A stretch of DNA of 64,000 bases from JAEUPI01 sp046348365 (GTDB lineage Bacteria > Pseudomonadota > Gammaproteobacteria > Burkholderiales > Burkholderiaceae_C). The stretch is taken from contig JAXMEL010000005.1 in the NCBI GenBank assembly GCA_046348365.1, positions 248,001 to 312,000 of the forward strand, given 5' to 3'. Positions 51,873-60,636 of this stretch are shown here, piece after piece. Positions within the stretch are counted from its first letter, which is position 1. Each line of letters opens with the position of its first letter. Made by a program: the position numbers and the translations under genes. The notes beneath the pieces were generated by a model. The model was not told where the DNA came from and made no database searches. It worked only from the letters and a program-made list of their open reading frames with translations.

Positions 51873-53216
51873 ATGAATCCCGCCAAGCTGATCAAGCTGC
51901 TCTACGTCCAGGTTCTGATCGGCCTGGCCCTCGGCATCACCGTGGGGCACTACTGGCCCGAGTTCGGCGCCGCGCTCAAGCCGCTGGGCGACGCGTTCGT
52001 CAAGCTCGTGAAGATGATGATCGCGCCGATCGTCTTCTGCACCATCGTCAGCGGCATCACGTCGCTCAACGACTCGCGCGAGATCGGCAAGACGCTGCTG
52101 AAATCGATGGGCCTGTTCTATGCCCTCACGATCGTCGCGCTGCTGACAGGGCTCGGGGCCGTCTTCCTGATGCAACCGGGCGCGGGCATGCACATCGACC
52201 CGGCGCACCTCGACGCGGCGATCGCCGCGAAGTACTCGAGTCAGGTGCCGCCACGCGGCTTCACCGAGTTCGCGCTGCACATCATCCCGGCGTCCTTCTT
52301 CGGCGCTTTCGCGGAGGGTGAGGTGCTGCCGGTGCTGCTGCTGTCGGTGCTGTGCGGCTTCGGCCTCACCCGCATCGGCTCGGCCGGTCGCATCGTGCTC
52401 GACGGCATCGACGGCTTCGCGCACATGCTCTTCGCGGCGTTCGGCTTCATCATGCGGCTGGCGCCACTCGGTGCCTTCGGTGCGATGGCCTTCACCGTCG
52501 GCCGCTACGGCATCAAGTCCATCGGCTCGCTCGGCCTGCTGATCGGGACCTTCTACGTCGCCTGCATCTTCTTCGTCGTCGTCGTGCTCGGCCTGCTGGC
52601 GCGCATGCACGGCTTCAAGCTGTGGCAGTTGCTTCGCTACATCCGCGAGGAACTGCTGGTCGTGCTCGGCACGTCGTCGAGCGAGCCGGTGTTGCCGCGG
52701 CTGCTGATGAAGCTGGAGCGGCTGGGCTGCAAGAAGGGCGTCGTCGGCCTGGTGCTGCCGACCGGCTACTCGTTCAACCTCGACGGCACGGCGATCTACC
52801 TGACGCTGGCGTCGATGTTCATCGCCCAGGCCTGTGACATCCACCTGTCGTGGACGCAGATCGCCGCGATGCTCGGGCTCATGCTGCTGACCTCCAAGGG
52901 CGCGGCCGGCGTCACCGGCAGCGGCTTCGTCGCACTGGTGGCCACGCTGACCGTGATGCCCGACCTGCCGGTGGCCGGCGTCGCGCTGATCGTCGGCATC
53001 GACCGCTTCATGTCCGAGGCGCGTGCGCTGACCAGCACGATGAGCAACGCGGTGGCCTGCGTCGTCGTGTCCATCTGGGAAGGGGCCTGTGACCGCGAAG
53101 TGCTGACGCGGGAGCTGGCGCAGAACTACGTCAATACCGAGCAGGCCCTCGAGGAGGAAGCAACACTTCCGGTCGCCGCATCCGCAGCTTCGCCTCACGT
53201 GGTGCCATTGCACTGA
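51873..53216 (+). CDS. dctA: Dicarboxylate:cation symporter, DctA family
   Basis: This 447-residue inner-membrane protein has the DctA layout: MNPAKLIKLLYVQVLIGLAL at the start, the KLVKMMIAPIVFCTIVSGI helix, TSSSEPVLPRLLMKLE (serine-rich re-entrant loop), VLPTGYSFNLDGTAIY, and the conserved LMLLTSKGAAGVTGSGF. The motif order is that of sodium- or proton-coupled C4-dicarboxylate carriers. It ends the itaconate-type cluster and would import its substrate. AGGAG precedes ATG 51873. Confidence 0.92.
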   Translation: MNPAKLIKLLYVQVLIGLALGITVGHYWPEFGAALKPLGDAFVKLVKMMIAPIVFCTIVSGITSLNDSREIGKTLLKSMGLFYALTIVALLTGLGAVFLMQPGAGMHIDPAHLDAAIAAKYSSQVPPRGFTEFALHIIPASFFGAFAEGEVLPVLLLSVLCGFGLTRIGSAGRIVLDGIDGFAHMLFAAFGFIMRLAPLGAFGAMAFTVGRYGIKSIGSLGLLIGTFYVACIFFVVVVLGLLARMHGFKLWQLLRYIREELLVVLGTSSSEPVLPRLLMKLERLGCKKGVVGLVLPTGYSFNLDGTAIYLTLASMFIAQACDIHLSWTQIAAMLGLMLLTSKGAAGVTGSGFVALVATLTVMPDLPVAGVALIVGIDRFMSEARALTSTMSNAVACVVVSIWEGACDREVLTRELAQNYVNTEQALEEEATLPVAASAASPHVVPLH

Positions 53217-53397
53217 GGGCGGGATGGCCACGGTGCACGAGCATGCGGCCAATGACACCTCTGAATGACCGCTCTCCTGGTGTTTCTGAGGCGGCTTGGC
53301 GTCGCTATGGATAGCTTTGCATAGCGACCCGACGCGGCCGCTCGGACCGGATCAAGCCTCGAGCCGCGCCCACAGGAACGGCTGGGCCGCTGCCGCC
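53217..53397. other. Degenerate spacer between dctA and the ABC ATPase relic, with a 28-bp palindrome
   Basis: After the dctA stop no gene is visible. GTCGCTATG (53301-53309) and CATAGCGAC (53320-53328) form a perfect 9-bp inverted repeat with a 10-bp spacer. The string GTTTCTGAGGCGG at 53282-53294 recurs at 35418. There is no T-tract, so it is not a clear terminator. It may be a binding site or a recombination footprint left with the pseudogene. Confidence 0.5.
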
Positions 53398-54030
53398 AGC
53401 GTCACGCCGGACACCGGCCGCGTGCGCTTCGATGGCGTCGATGTCGTGGCAGCCCGCGCCGCGCAGCTGCGCGTGTTGCGTCGGCGTTTGCAGATCGTGT
53501 TCCAGGATCCGGCCTCGGCGCTCGATCCGCGCCAACGCATCGGCATCGCGCGCGCGCTGGCGCTCGGCCCCGAGCTGGTGTTCGCCGACGAGCCGGTGTC
53601 GGCGCTCGACGTGAGCGTGCAGGCGCAGATCCTCGTGCTGCTCGGCGAGCTGCGCGCGCGGCGCCGGCTGGCGTTCGTGTTCATCTCGCACGACCTCGGC
53701 GTGGTGCGCCACTTCTGCCAGCGCGTCGCGGTCATGTACCTCGGCCGGCTGGTGGAGGAGGGGCCGGTGCCGGCGATCTTCGAGCAGCCGCTGCATCCGT
53801 ACACGCGGCTGCTCGAGGCCTCGTCGCCGATTCCCGATCCCGAGCGCGCGGTGGCGCAGAACCTGCAGGAAGGCGAGCCGCCGTCGCCGATCGATCCTCC
53901 CTCGGGCTGCCACTTCCATCCACGTTGCCCGCACGTGATGGACCGTTGCCGCTCGACGGTGCCGGCGCTGGTGCAGGTCACCGCCGGCCGGCGCGTTGCC
54001 TGCCACCTCCACCCGGCGCCCGAGCCGTAG
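53398..54030 (+). pseudogene. Decayed oligopeptide/dipeptide ABC ATPase (OppF/DppF type)
   Basis: The sequence aligns by motif to DppF/OppF but begins in the middle: TGRVRFDGVDV follows no Walker A, so the 5' end is lost. It keeps the Q-loop QIVFQDP, then jumps from ALDPRQR directly to IGIARALALGPELV, losing roughly 55-65 residues including the LSGGQ signature. Walker B (LVFADEPVSALDV), the H-loop (FISHDLG) and the C-terminal oligopeptide domain (HPYTRLLEASSPIPDP, CHFHPRCPHVMDRC) remain. A GCCAACGCATCGGC stretch near 53,531 may be the deletion junction. The product cannot be a working ATPase. Confidence 0.88.
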
Positions 54031-54067
54031 CGGCCGCTGCTGCCTGCGGCGGTGCGCGATGCCCTCG

Positions 54068-54967
54068 TCAGCCTTCGGTGCCGGCGCGCCGGCGCGCGAC
54101 CACGGTGCGTCGCTTCGCTGCGGGCTCGGCCGCGGCCTCGGCGGTCGGTGTCTCGGTCTTGATGACCTTGGTGTACGGCGCGAGCAGCTGCACGAGCTGC
54201 CCGTAGACCTTGGGGTTGCCGGCCACGACCTCGCGCTGGTGCAGGAAGTCGGCCTCGCCGGTGAAGTTGCCGATCAGCCCGCCGGCTTCGGTGACGATCA
54301 ACGAGCCGGCGGCCACGTCCCAGGGCTGCAGGCCGGTCTCGAAGAAGCCGTCGTACCAGCCGGCGGCCACGTAGCACAGGTCGAGCGCGGCGGCGCCGGG
54401 CCTGCGCACGCCGGCGCAATGCTGCATCACGCTCTGGAACATCTGCAGGTAGCGCTCGAAGTTGTCGCCGCGGCGAAACGGGAAGCCGGTGCCGATCAGC
54501 GAATCCGACAGCCTGGTGCGCTTGCTCACGCGCAGCCGCCGGTCGTTCAGGAACGCGCCGCGGCCGCGCGAGGCGAAGAACAGGTCGTTGCGCGCCGGGT
54601 CGTAGACCACCGCCTGCTGCACCACGCCGCGGTGCGTGAGGCCGATCGAAACGGCATAGATCGGCAGGCCGTGCAGAAAGTTGGTGGTGCCGTCCAGCGG
54701 ATCGATGATCCAGGTGTAGTCGCTGTGCCGGTCGCCGTGCTCGCGGCCCGATTCCTCGGCCAGGATGCCGTGGTCGGGGTAGGCGGTGAGCAGCGTCTCG
54801 ATGATCGCGGCCTCGGCCGCGCGGTCGACCTCGGAGACGAAGTCGTTGGGGCCCTTGACGCTGATCTTCAGCAGGTCGAGGTCGAGCGCGGCGCGGTTGA
54901 TGATGGCGCCGGCCGCGCGGGCCGCCTTGACGGCGACGTTGAGCATCGGGTGCAGCTGCTGCGACAT
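54068..54967 (-). CDS. suhB: Inositol-1-monophosphatase-family protein SuhB
   Basis: SuhB hydrolyses inositol monophosphate and, in many bacteria, joins rRNA antitermination complexes. The 299-residue product has the metal-site motifs AEESG (near residue 70), DPLDGTTNFLHGLP (near 88-101) and WDVAAGSLIVTEAGG (near 220). It carries an extra Ala/Glu-rich, basic C-terminal tail of about 30 residues (AEPAAKRRTVVARRRA). It is divergent from trmJ, with 116 bp between. ATG 54967 (MSQQLHPMLNVAVKAAR) is the family-typical start. Confidence 0.94.
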   Translation of the reverse strand: MSQQLHPMLNVAVKAARAAGAIINRAALDLDLLKISVKGPNDFVSEVDRAAEAAIIETLLTAYPDHGILAEESGREHGDRHSDYTWIIDPLDGTTNFLHGLPIYAVSIGLTHRGVVQQAVVYDPARNDLFFASRGRGAFLNDRRLRVSKRTRLSDSLIGTGFPFRRGDNFERYLQMFQSVMQHCAGVRRPGAAALDLCYVAAGWYDGFFETGLQPWDVAAGSLIVTEAGGLIGNFTGEADFLHQREVVAGNPKVYGQLVQLLAPYTKVIKTETPTAEAAAEPAAKRRTVVARRRAGTEG

Positions 54968-55083
54968 GGTGGGGGCTGTGTGCGGAAGAGGGCGCTGATG
55001 CGGGTCGCGAGGCAGCGACAATCGCGCCGACATGCGCCGCGAGGGCCGACGGCCTGCGCCAGCCACACGTGATTTTAGCTGCG

Positions 55084-55830
55084 ATGACCGAGCCGACCCC
55101 GAACCCGCCCGCGCGCAGCGTGACGCGCTTCGTGCTCATGCGCACCAGCCACGCCGGCAACGTGGGCGCCGCCGCGCGCGCCATCAAGGTGATGGGCTTC
55201 GACGATCTCGTGCTGGTGCAGCCGCGCTTTGCCGACGTGCTGACGCGCGACGAGACGCTGGCGATGGCCAGCGGCGCCACCGACGTGCTCGAACGCGCGC
55301 GGGTGGTCGGTACGCTGGCCGAAGCGCTCGCCGGCGTGCAGCAGGTGTGCGCCACCGCGATGACACCACGCGACTTCGGCCCGCCGGCGGCGGCGCCGAG
55401 AGCGCATCTGCCGACGCTCGCCGCGGCGGGCGTGTCGGTGGCCTTCGTGTTCGGTGGCGAGCGCTTCGGCCTCGCCAACGACGACGTGTACCGCTGCCAT
55501 GCGTGCCTGAGCATTCCCACCGCGCCGGGCTACGGCTCGCTCAACCTGGCGCAGGCGGTGCAGCTGATCGCCTACGAATGGCGGCAGGCGCTCGGCGGCT
55601 TCGACGTCGTGCCGCGAACGGCCGACGCCGAGCTGGCCGACGCGGCCGAGGTGCAGGCCACGCTGGCGCACTGGCAGCAGAGCCTGATCGAGATCGGTTT
55701 CCTCGACCCCGACGCGCCCAAGCGCCTGCTGCCGCGGCTGAATCAGCTGCTCAACCGCGCGCAGCTGCGGCGCGATGAAGTGCACATCCTGCGCGGCATC
55801 GCCCGTGCCGTCGGGCGGGGCAAGGGCTGA
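55084..55830 (+). CDS. trmJ: tRNA (cytidine/uridine-2'-O-)-methyltransferase TrmJ
   Basis: TrmJ is a SPOUT methyltransferase that 2'-O-methylates position 32 in tRNA. The 248-residue protein has VLMRTSHAGNVGAAARAIKVMG, LVQPRFAD, the knot region FVFGGERFGLANDDV, IPTAPGYGSLNLAQAVQLIAYE (quoted within limits) and a C-terminal HILRGI. The suhB-trmJ-cysE neighbourhood is common in betaproteobacteria. ATG 55084 gives the usual start; ATTTTAG at 55071 may be a -10-like element. Confidence 0.93.
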   Translation: MTEPTPNPPARSVTRFVLMRTSHAGNVGAAARAIKVMGFDDLVLVQPRFADVLTRDETLAMASGATDVLERARVVGTLAEALAGVQQVCATAMTPRDFGPPAAAPRAHLPTLAAAGVSVAFVFGGERFGLANDDVYRCHACLSIPTAPGYGSLNLAQAVQLIAYEWRQALGGFDVVPRTADAELADAAEVQATLAHWQQSLIEIGFLDPDAPKRLLPRLNQLLNRAQLRRDEVHILRGIARAVGRGKG

Positions 55831-55909
55831 CACGCCGGCGGCGCCGCGGCCGGGCGCATAAACTGGCGCTGCCGTCACTCGACCCAGCCGCACGCGCTCC
55901 GCACCTGCC

Positions 55910-56689
55910 ATGTTCGATCGATTGCGCGAAGACATCGCCTGCATCCGCGAACGCGACCCGGCCGCCCGCTCGACCTGGGAGGTGCTCACCTGCTACCCGG
56001 GCCTGCACGCGCTGGTGCTGCACCGCTGGGCGCATGCGGCGTGGGCAAGCGGCCTGCGCTGGCTGGGACGCTTCATCTCGCACCTCAGCCGCTGGCTCAC
56101 CGGCATCGAGATCCACCCCGGCGCCACGATCGGCCGGCGCGTGTTCATCGACCACGGCATGGGCGTGGTGATCGGCGAGACGGCCGTGGTCGGCGACGAA
56201 TGCACGATCTACCAGGGCGTGACGCTCGGCGGCACCTCGCTGGAGCCGGGCACCAAGCGCCACCCCACGCTCGGCCGCGGCGTGATCGTCAGCGCCGGCG
56301 CCAAGGTGGTGGGCAGCTTCACGGTCGGCGACGGCGCGCGCGTGGGCGCCAATTCGGTGCTGCTGCAGCCGGTGCCGCCCGGCGCCACGGCGGTGGGCAT
56401 CCCGGCGCGCATCGTCGTGAAGGACAAGGACGCGCTGCGCGAGCAGGCCGCGGCGAAGATGGGCTTCTCGGCCTACGGCGTGACCAACGGCGACGACCCG
56501 CTGTCGCTGGCGATGAAGGGCCTGATCGACAATGCCTCCACGCACGAGCACCAGATCGCGCTGCTGTGGCAGGCGATCGAGAAGCTCTCGGCACGCACGC
56601 GCGAGCTGCCGAGCGAACCCTGCGTGCCGCAGGATGCGCACACCACCGAGAGCTTCGACGCCGCGGCGCTGAACCGGCTCGTGAAGTAG
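55910..56689 (+). CDS. cysE: Serine O-acetyltransferase CysE
   Basis: CysE acetylates serine with acetyl-CoA, the first step of cysteine synthesis. The 259-residue frame has an N-terminal helical part (MFDRLREDIACIRERDPAA) and a left-handed beta-helix of hexapeptide repeats with the active-site region IEIHPGATIGRRVFIDHGMG and VVIGETA, then TLGGTSLEPGTKRHPTLG and IGIPAR-like VGIPARIV. It is a shorter type (SrpH/EpsC-like N-terminus), with a C-terminal tail of unclear role. CATAAA at 55857-55862 could be a -10 element. Confidence 0.94.
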   Translation: MFDRLREDIACIRERDPAARSTWEVLTCYPGLHALVLHRWAHAAWASGLRWLGRFISHLSRWLTGIEIHPGATIGRRVFIDHGMGVVIGETAVVGDECTIYQGVTLGGTSLEPGTKRHPTLGRGVIVSAGAKVVGSFTVGDGARVGANSVLLQPVPPGATAVGIPARIVVKDKDALREQAAAKMGFSAYGVTNGDDPLSLAMKGLIDNASTHEHQIALLWQAIEKLSARTRELPSEPCVPQDAHTTESFDAAALNRLVK

Positions 56690-56719
56690 CGCGTCGGTTC
56701 CTCGGCGCGCATCGCCGAT

Positions 56720-57310
56720 TCAAGCGCGCTGCGCGCGCTGTGCAGATTTCGGGCGGAACGCCGCGCACACCGCCGGGTCGGTCTCGATGTACGGCCCGCC
56801 GATCAGGTCGATGCAGTAGGGCACTGCGGCAAAGATGCCGTGCACCGGCGGCGTGGCCTTGGGCAGGCCCTCGAGCGTTTCGGCGATCGACTTCGGCTGC
56901 CCCGGCAGGTTGATGATCAGCGCCTTGCCGCGGATCACCGCCACCTGCCGCGACAGAATCGCCGTCGGCACGAAGTGCAGCGAGATCTGCCGCATCTGCT
57001 CGCCGAAGCCGGGCATCAGCTTGTCGGCCACGGCCAGCGTGGCCTCGGGCGTCACGTCGCGCGCCGCGGGGCCGGTGCCGCCGGTGGTGAGCACGAGATC
57101 GCAGCGCAGCGCGTCGACCAGCTCCTTCAACGTGGCGCTGATCTGCGCCGCTTCGTCGGGGATCAGGCGCGGCTCGACGTGCACCGGGTTGCGCAGCGCG
57201 CGCTGCAGCCAGGCGCGCAGCGCCGGTATGCCCTTGTCGTCGTAGACGCCGCCGGAGGCGCGGTCGCTGATCGAGACGAGGCCGATGCGGATGGAATCGA
57301 AGTCACTCAT
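56720..57310 (-). CDS. mog: Molybdopterin adenylyltransferase Mog
   Basis: Mog adenylylates molybdopterin before molybdate insertion. The 196-residue protein has IRIGLVSISDRASGGVYDDKG (quoted within limits) at the N-terminus, TTGGTGPAARDVTPEAT, GFGEQMRQISL and INLPGQPKSIAETL. The start ATG 57310 overlaps the darP stop by 8 nt, so the two are coupled. The MobA-like gene at 1928 lies far away and is not part of this unit. Confidence 0.94.
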   Translation of the reverse strand: MSDFDSIRIGLVSISDRASGGVYDDKGIPALRAWLQRALRNPVHVEPRLIPDEAAQISATLKELVDALRCDLVLTTGGTGPAARDVTPEATLAVADKLMPGFGEQMRQISLHFVPTAILSRQVAVIRGKALIINLPGQPKSIAETLEGLPKATPPVHGIFAAVPYCIDLIGGPYIETDPAVCAAFRPKSAQRAQRA

Positions 57311-57869
57311 GGCTGTGCACAGCGGCATCCGTGGCCTCGGCCACGTGGGGTTTCACGAACTGGTACAGCGCGCGCCACGGCCTGCCGTGGCGCTGGCCGG
57401 GCGCCAGCGCGGCGTCGGCACGCGCGGCTCGAACGAGGCTCCTGAGCTGCTGCAGGTCGGCGCCCGGGAAGCGCTGCGCCCAGCGTTCGAGCGCGGCGTC
57501 GTCGGCGACCAGCTCGGCGCGCCAGCGCTCGGCCTCGTGCAGCGCCAGCGTTTCGCGCGCCGAGCCGATCTGCGCCGCGGCCACGGCCTCGCGCAGCGGC
57601 TCCACGTCGGCCTGGCGCATCAGCTTGCCGATGTACTGCAGCTGGCGGCGTCGGCCCTCATGCGAGCGCGTGCGGCGGTATTCGTCGATCGCGGCGCGCA
57701 ACGCGTCGGGCATCTCGGCGGCGGCCAGGCGATCGTCCGGCAGCGCGGCCAGCTGCTCGCCGAGCGCCTGCAGCTCGTGCATGTCGCGCTTGCGCTGCGA
57801 CTTGCTCGGGCGGCCGTCGGGCGCAGCGTCGGCGCCCGACAGTGCAGGTGATGAAGGGCGGGCTCGCAT
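57303..57869 (-). CDS. darP: Ribosome-associated protein DarP (YjgA, DUF615)
   Basis: DarP/YjgA binds the 50S subunit late in assembly. The 188-residue protein has the family start PSKSQRKRDMHELQALGEQL and later SHEGRRRQLQYIGKLMRQ and REALE-like helical repeats, ending in a charged tail. It is divergent from pmbA, the usual yjgA-pmbA arrangement. Its stop overlaps the mog start. Confidence 0.93.
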   Translation of the reverse strand: MRARPSSPALSGADAAPDGRPSKSQRKRDMHELQALGEQLAALPDDRLAAAEMPDALRAAIDEYRRTRSHEGRRRQLQYIGKLMRQADVEPLREAVAAAQIGSARETLALHEAERWRAELVADDAALERWAQRFPGADLQQLRSLVRAARADAALAPGQRHGRPWRALYQFVKPHVAEATDAAVHSHE

Positions 57870-57935
57870 GGAAGGCGTGCGCAACGTGGTCGGTATCATT
57901 GTCGCGCGACTTCTTCCTTCACGACCGGCAGCGAC

Positions 57936-59309
57936 ATGGCCACATCGACGACCGCGCAGGGTTTTGCCTATTCGCGCGAGCAGTTCCAGCAACTCGTGGA
58001 AGACGCGCTCGCGATGGCGCGCGCGGTCGGTGCGAGCGACGCCGCCACCGAGGTGTCGGAGGGTTGCGGCCTGTCGGTGTCGGTGCGCAAGGGCCGGCTC
58101 GAGAACGTGGAGCGCAACCGCGACAAGTCGCTCGGCGTCACGGTGTTCGTCGGCCAGCGCCGCGGCAATGCCAGCAGCTCCGACTTCTCGCGCGCCGCGC
58201 TCGAGCAGACCGTGCGCGCGGCCTACGACATCGCGCGCTTCACGGCCGAGGATCCGGCCGCCGGCCTGCCCGAGGCGCAGGACCTCGCCACCGCCGACGA
58301 GGCCGCGCTCGATCTCGATCTCTTCCACCCTTGGGCGATCGATGCCGACGGCGCGGCGGCGCTGGCGCAGCGCGCCGAGGCTGCGGCCTTCGCCACCGAT
58401 CGCCGGATCACGAATTCAGAGGGCGCCGGCGTGTCGGCGCAGCAGTCGCACTTCTGGGCCGGCAACACGCGCGGCTTTCGCGGCGGCTATCCGAGTTCGC
58501 GGCATTCGCTCTCGGTGTCGCCGATCGCCGGCCGCGGCGCAGCGATGCAGCGCGACGCCTGGTACACGTCGATGCGTGCGGCGGCCGACCTGGCCTCTCC
58601 CGAGGCCGTCGGGCGCTACGCGGCCGAGCGCGCGCTGTCGCGCTTGCACGGGCGCAAGCTCGGCACGCGCGAAGTGCCGGTGCTGTTCGAGTCGCCGCTG
58701 GCCGCCGGGCTGATCGGCGCCTACGTGCAGGCCACCAGCGGCGGCGCGCTGTACCGCAAGGCGAGTTTCCTGCTCGATTGCCTGGGCCAGGGCGTGCTCG
58801 CCGACCATCTGGATCTCGACGAGGATCCGCACGAGCGCAAGGGCAAGGCCAGCGCGCCGTTCGACGACGAAGGCGTGCGCACGTGCTCGCGCCGCATCGT
58901 CGAGGCCGGTGTGGTGCGCAGCTACTTCCTCTCGAGCTACTCGGCGCGCAAGCTCGGGCTGCGCACCACCGGGCATGCCGGCGGCGCGCAGAACCTGCGC
59001 CTGACGAGCCGCCGCACGCGGCCCGGCGACGACCTCGACGCGATGATCCGCCAGCTGCACCGCGGCCTGTTCGTCACCGAGCTGATGGGCCAGGGCGTGA
59101 ACCACGTGACGGGCGACTACTCGCGCGGCGCTGCCGGCTTCTGGGTCGATGGCGGCCAGATCGTGCATCCGGTGCACGAGGTCACGATCGCCGGCAACCT
59201 CCAGCAGATGTTCAAGAACATCCAGGCCGTCGGTGCCGACACCTACACCTGGGGCGGCAAGACAGTGGGCTCGATGATCATCGGCCCCATGACGCTGGCG
59301 GGCACTTGA
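57936..59309 (+). CDS. pmbA: Metalloprotease PmbA/TldE
   Basis: PmbA (TldE) forms a heterodimeric protease with TldD, processing microcin B17 and degrading CcdA. The 457-residue protein has the TldD/PmbA fold with EVSEGCGLSVSVRKGRLENV, NSEGAGVSAQQS and the C-terminal block GQGVNHVTGDYSRGAAGFWV. As expected for the TldE partner it lacks the HExxxH zinc motif that TldD carries. TldD is not in the window. TATCAT at 57893-57898 may be a -10 element in the gap with darP. Confidence 0.93.
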   Translation: MATSTTAQGFAYSREQFQQLVEDALAMARAVGASDAATEVSEGCGLSVSVRKGRLENVERNRDKSLGVTVFVGQRRGNASSSDFSRAALEQTVRAAYDIARFTAEDPAAGLPEAQDLATADEAALDLDLFHPWAIDADGAAALAQRAEAAAFATDRRITNSEGAGVSAQQSHFWAGNTRGFRGGYPSSRHSLSVSPIAGRGAAMQRDAWYTSMRAAADLASPEAVGRYAAERALSRLHGRKLGTREVPVLFESPLAAGLIGAYVQATSGGALYRKASFLLDCLGQGVLADHLDLDEDPHERKGKASAPFDDEGVRTCSRRIVEAGVVRSYFLSSYSARKLGLRTTGHAGGAQNLRLTSRRTRPGDDLDAMIRQLHRGLFVTELMGQGVNHVTGDYSRGAAGFWVDGGQIVHPVHEVTIAGNLQQMFKNIQAVGADTYTWGGKTVGSMIIGPMTLAGT

Positions 59310-59393
59310 AGCGGCCACGGCCCGCCATCGCGCGCCGCAGGTTGTCGGGGGAAAACCCCGGTCGGCCCCAGGGGGGGCACTTCTAGAATTCGC

Positions 59394-59399
59394 GCGCGT
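59394..59399 (+). promoter_or_regulatory. Candidate -10 box for the TRAP receptor gene
   Basis: TAGAAT at 59394-59399 lies 40 nt before ATG 59439. The leader contains AGGAG at 59429-59433, 5 nt before the start codon. The -10 string TCTAGAAT also occurs before queG. No strong -35 is visible in the G-rich sequence upstream. Confidence 0.4.
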
Positions 59400-59438
59400 C
59401 AGACTCCTCACGCTCTTCAGTTCCCACTAGGAGATTCC

Positions 59439-60521
59439 ATGGAACGTCGTTCATTCGTTCAAGGTGCCGGTCTGGCCGGCGTGCTGGCTGCCGGCATGGC
59501 GCCCGCGGTCGTGCACGCTCAGGCCAACATCCGTTGGCGCATCGCATCGAGTTTCCCGAAGTCGCTCGACACCTTGTTCGGCGTCTGCGACGTGTTCGCC
59601 AAGAAGGTCAGCGACATGACCGGCGGCAAGTTCCAGATCTCGACCCATGCGGCCGGCGAGCTGATGCCCGCCTTCGGCGTGGTCGACGCGCTGCAGAACG
59701 GCACCATCGAGATGGCCAACACGGCGCCGTACTACTTCTTCGGCAAGGACGAGACCTTCGCCGTCGGCTGCGCGATCCCGTTCGGCCTGAACAGCCGGCA
59801 GATGACGGCGTGGATGTACGAAGGCAACGGCCTGAAGCTGATGCGCGAGTTCTACAAGAACTACAACATCATCAACTTCCCGATGGGCAACACCGGCGCG
59901 CAGATGGGCGGCTTCTTCCGCAAGGAGATCAAGTCGCTGGCCGACTTCAAGGGTTTGAAGTTCCGTGTCGGCGGCTTCGCCGGCAAGGTCGTCGAGCGCA
60001 TCGGCGGCGTGCCGCAGAACATCCCGGGCGGCGAGATCTACCAGGCGCTGGAAAAGGGCACGATCGATGCTGCCGAATGGGTCGGGCCGTACGACGACGA
60101 GAAGCTCGGCCTGTACAAGGTCGCTCCGAACTACGCCTACCCGGGCTGGTGGGAGGGCGGCCCGCAGCTGGACCTGTACGTGAACACCAAGGCCTACGAC
60201 GGGCTGTCGGCCGAGTACAAGGCCATCGTCGAATGCGCGGCGGCCTATGCGCACCACGACATGCAGGCCAAGTACGACGCGCGCAACCCGGCCGCGCTGA
60301 AGCGGCTCGTGGCCGGCGGCACGAAGCTGTTCCGCTTCCCGAAGGACTTGATGGACGCCGCCTTCAAGGAGTCGCTGGCGCTGTACAGCGAGCTGTCGAC
60401 GAAGAACGCCAACTGGAAGAAGGTCTACGAGGACTACGCCAACTTCCGCCGCGACGCGAACCTGTGGTTCCGCTTCACCGAAGCCAGCTTCGACGACTTC
60501 ATGCAGGCCGCCAAGCTCTGA
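59439..60521 (+). CDS. TRAP transporter substrate-binding protein (TakP/DctP type)
   Basis: This 360-residue periplasmic receptor has a twin-arginine-type signal (ERRSFVQGAGLAG) and a DctP-family fold: WRIASSFPKSLDTLFGV, FQISTHAAGELMPAFG, FKGLKFRVGGFAGKV with the conserved substrate Arg, and GGEIYQALEKGTIDAAEWVG. The EWVGPYDD and GWWEGGPQLD segments match the TakP group that binds 2-oxo acids such as pyruvate. The matching dctQM genes lie just downstream on the opposite strand, so the receptor and membrane genes face each other. Confidence 0.91.
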   Translation: MERRSFVQGAGLAGVLAAGMAPAVVHAQANIRWRIASSFPKSLDTLFGVCDVFAKKVSDMTGGKFQISTHAAGELMPAFGVVDALQNGTIEMANTAPYYFFGKDETFAVGCAIPFGLNSRQMTAWMYEGNGLKLMREFYKNYNIINFPMGNTGAQMGGFFRKEIKSLADFKGLKFRVGGFAGKVVERIGGVPQNIPGGEIYQALEKGTIDAAEWVGPYDDEKLGLYKVAPNYAYPGWWEGGPQLDLYVNTKAYDGLSAEYKAIVECAAAYAHHDMQAKYDARNPAALKRLVAGGTKLFRFPKDLMDAAFKESLALYSELSTKNANWKKVYEDYANFRRDANLWFRFTEASFDDFMQAAKL

Positions 60522-60570
60522 CGGCGGCAGTTGCGGTCCGCGGCTGCGAGCCGCGCGTCGCCGACAAACC

Positions 60571-60607
60571 AAGGCCCCGGGGATCACCCCCGGGGCCTTG
60601 TCGTTTC
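60571..60607. terminator. Strong bidirectional Rho-independent terminator
   Basis: AAGGCCCCGGGG (60571-60582) and CCCCGGGGCCTT (60588-60599) form a perfect 12-bp stem with a 5-nt loop. On the plus strand GTCGTTT follows; on the minus strand GGTTTGTCGG follows. It stops transcripts of the TRAP receptor gene and of dctM, which converge here. Confidence 0.88.
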
Positions 60608-60636
60608 GGGCGCCTTGCGCCAGGTCGTCGTGGTGC

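Noticed and set aside
53301..53328. Rho-independent terminator of dctA
   Set aside because: There is no T-tract on either strand and it is 85 bp from the stop codon.
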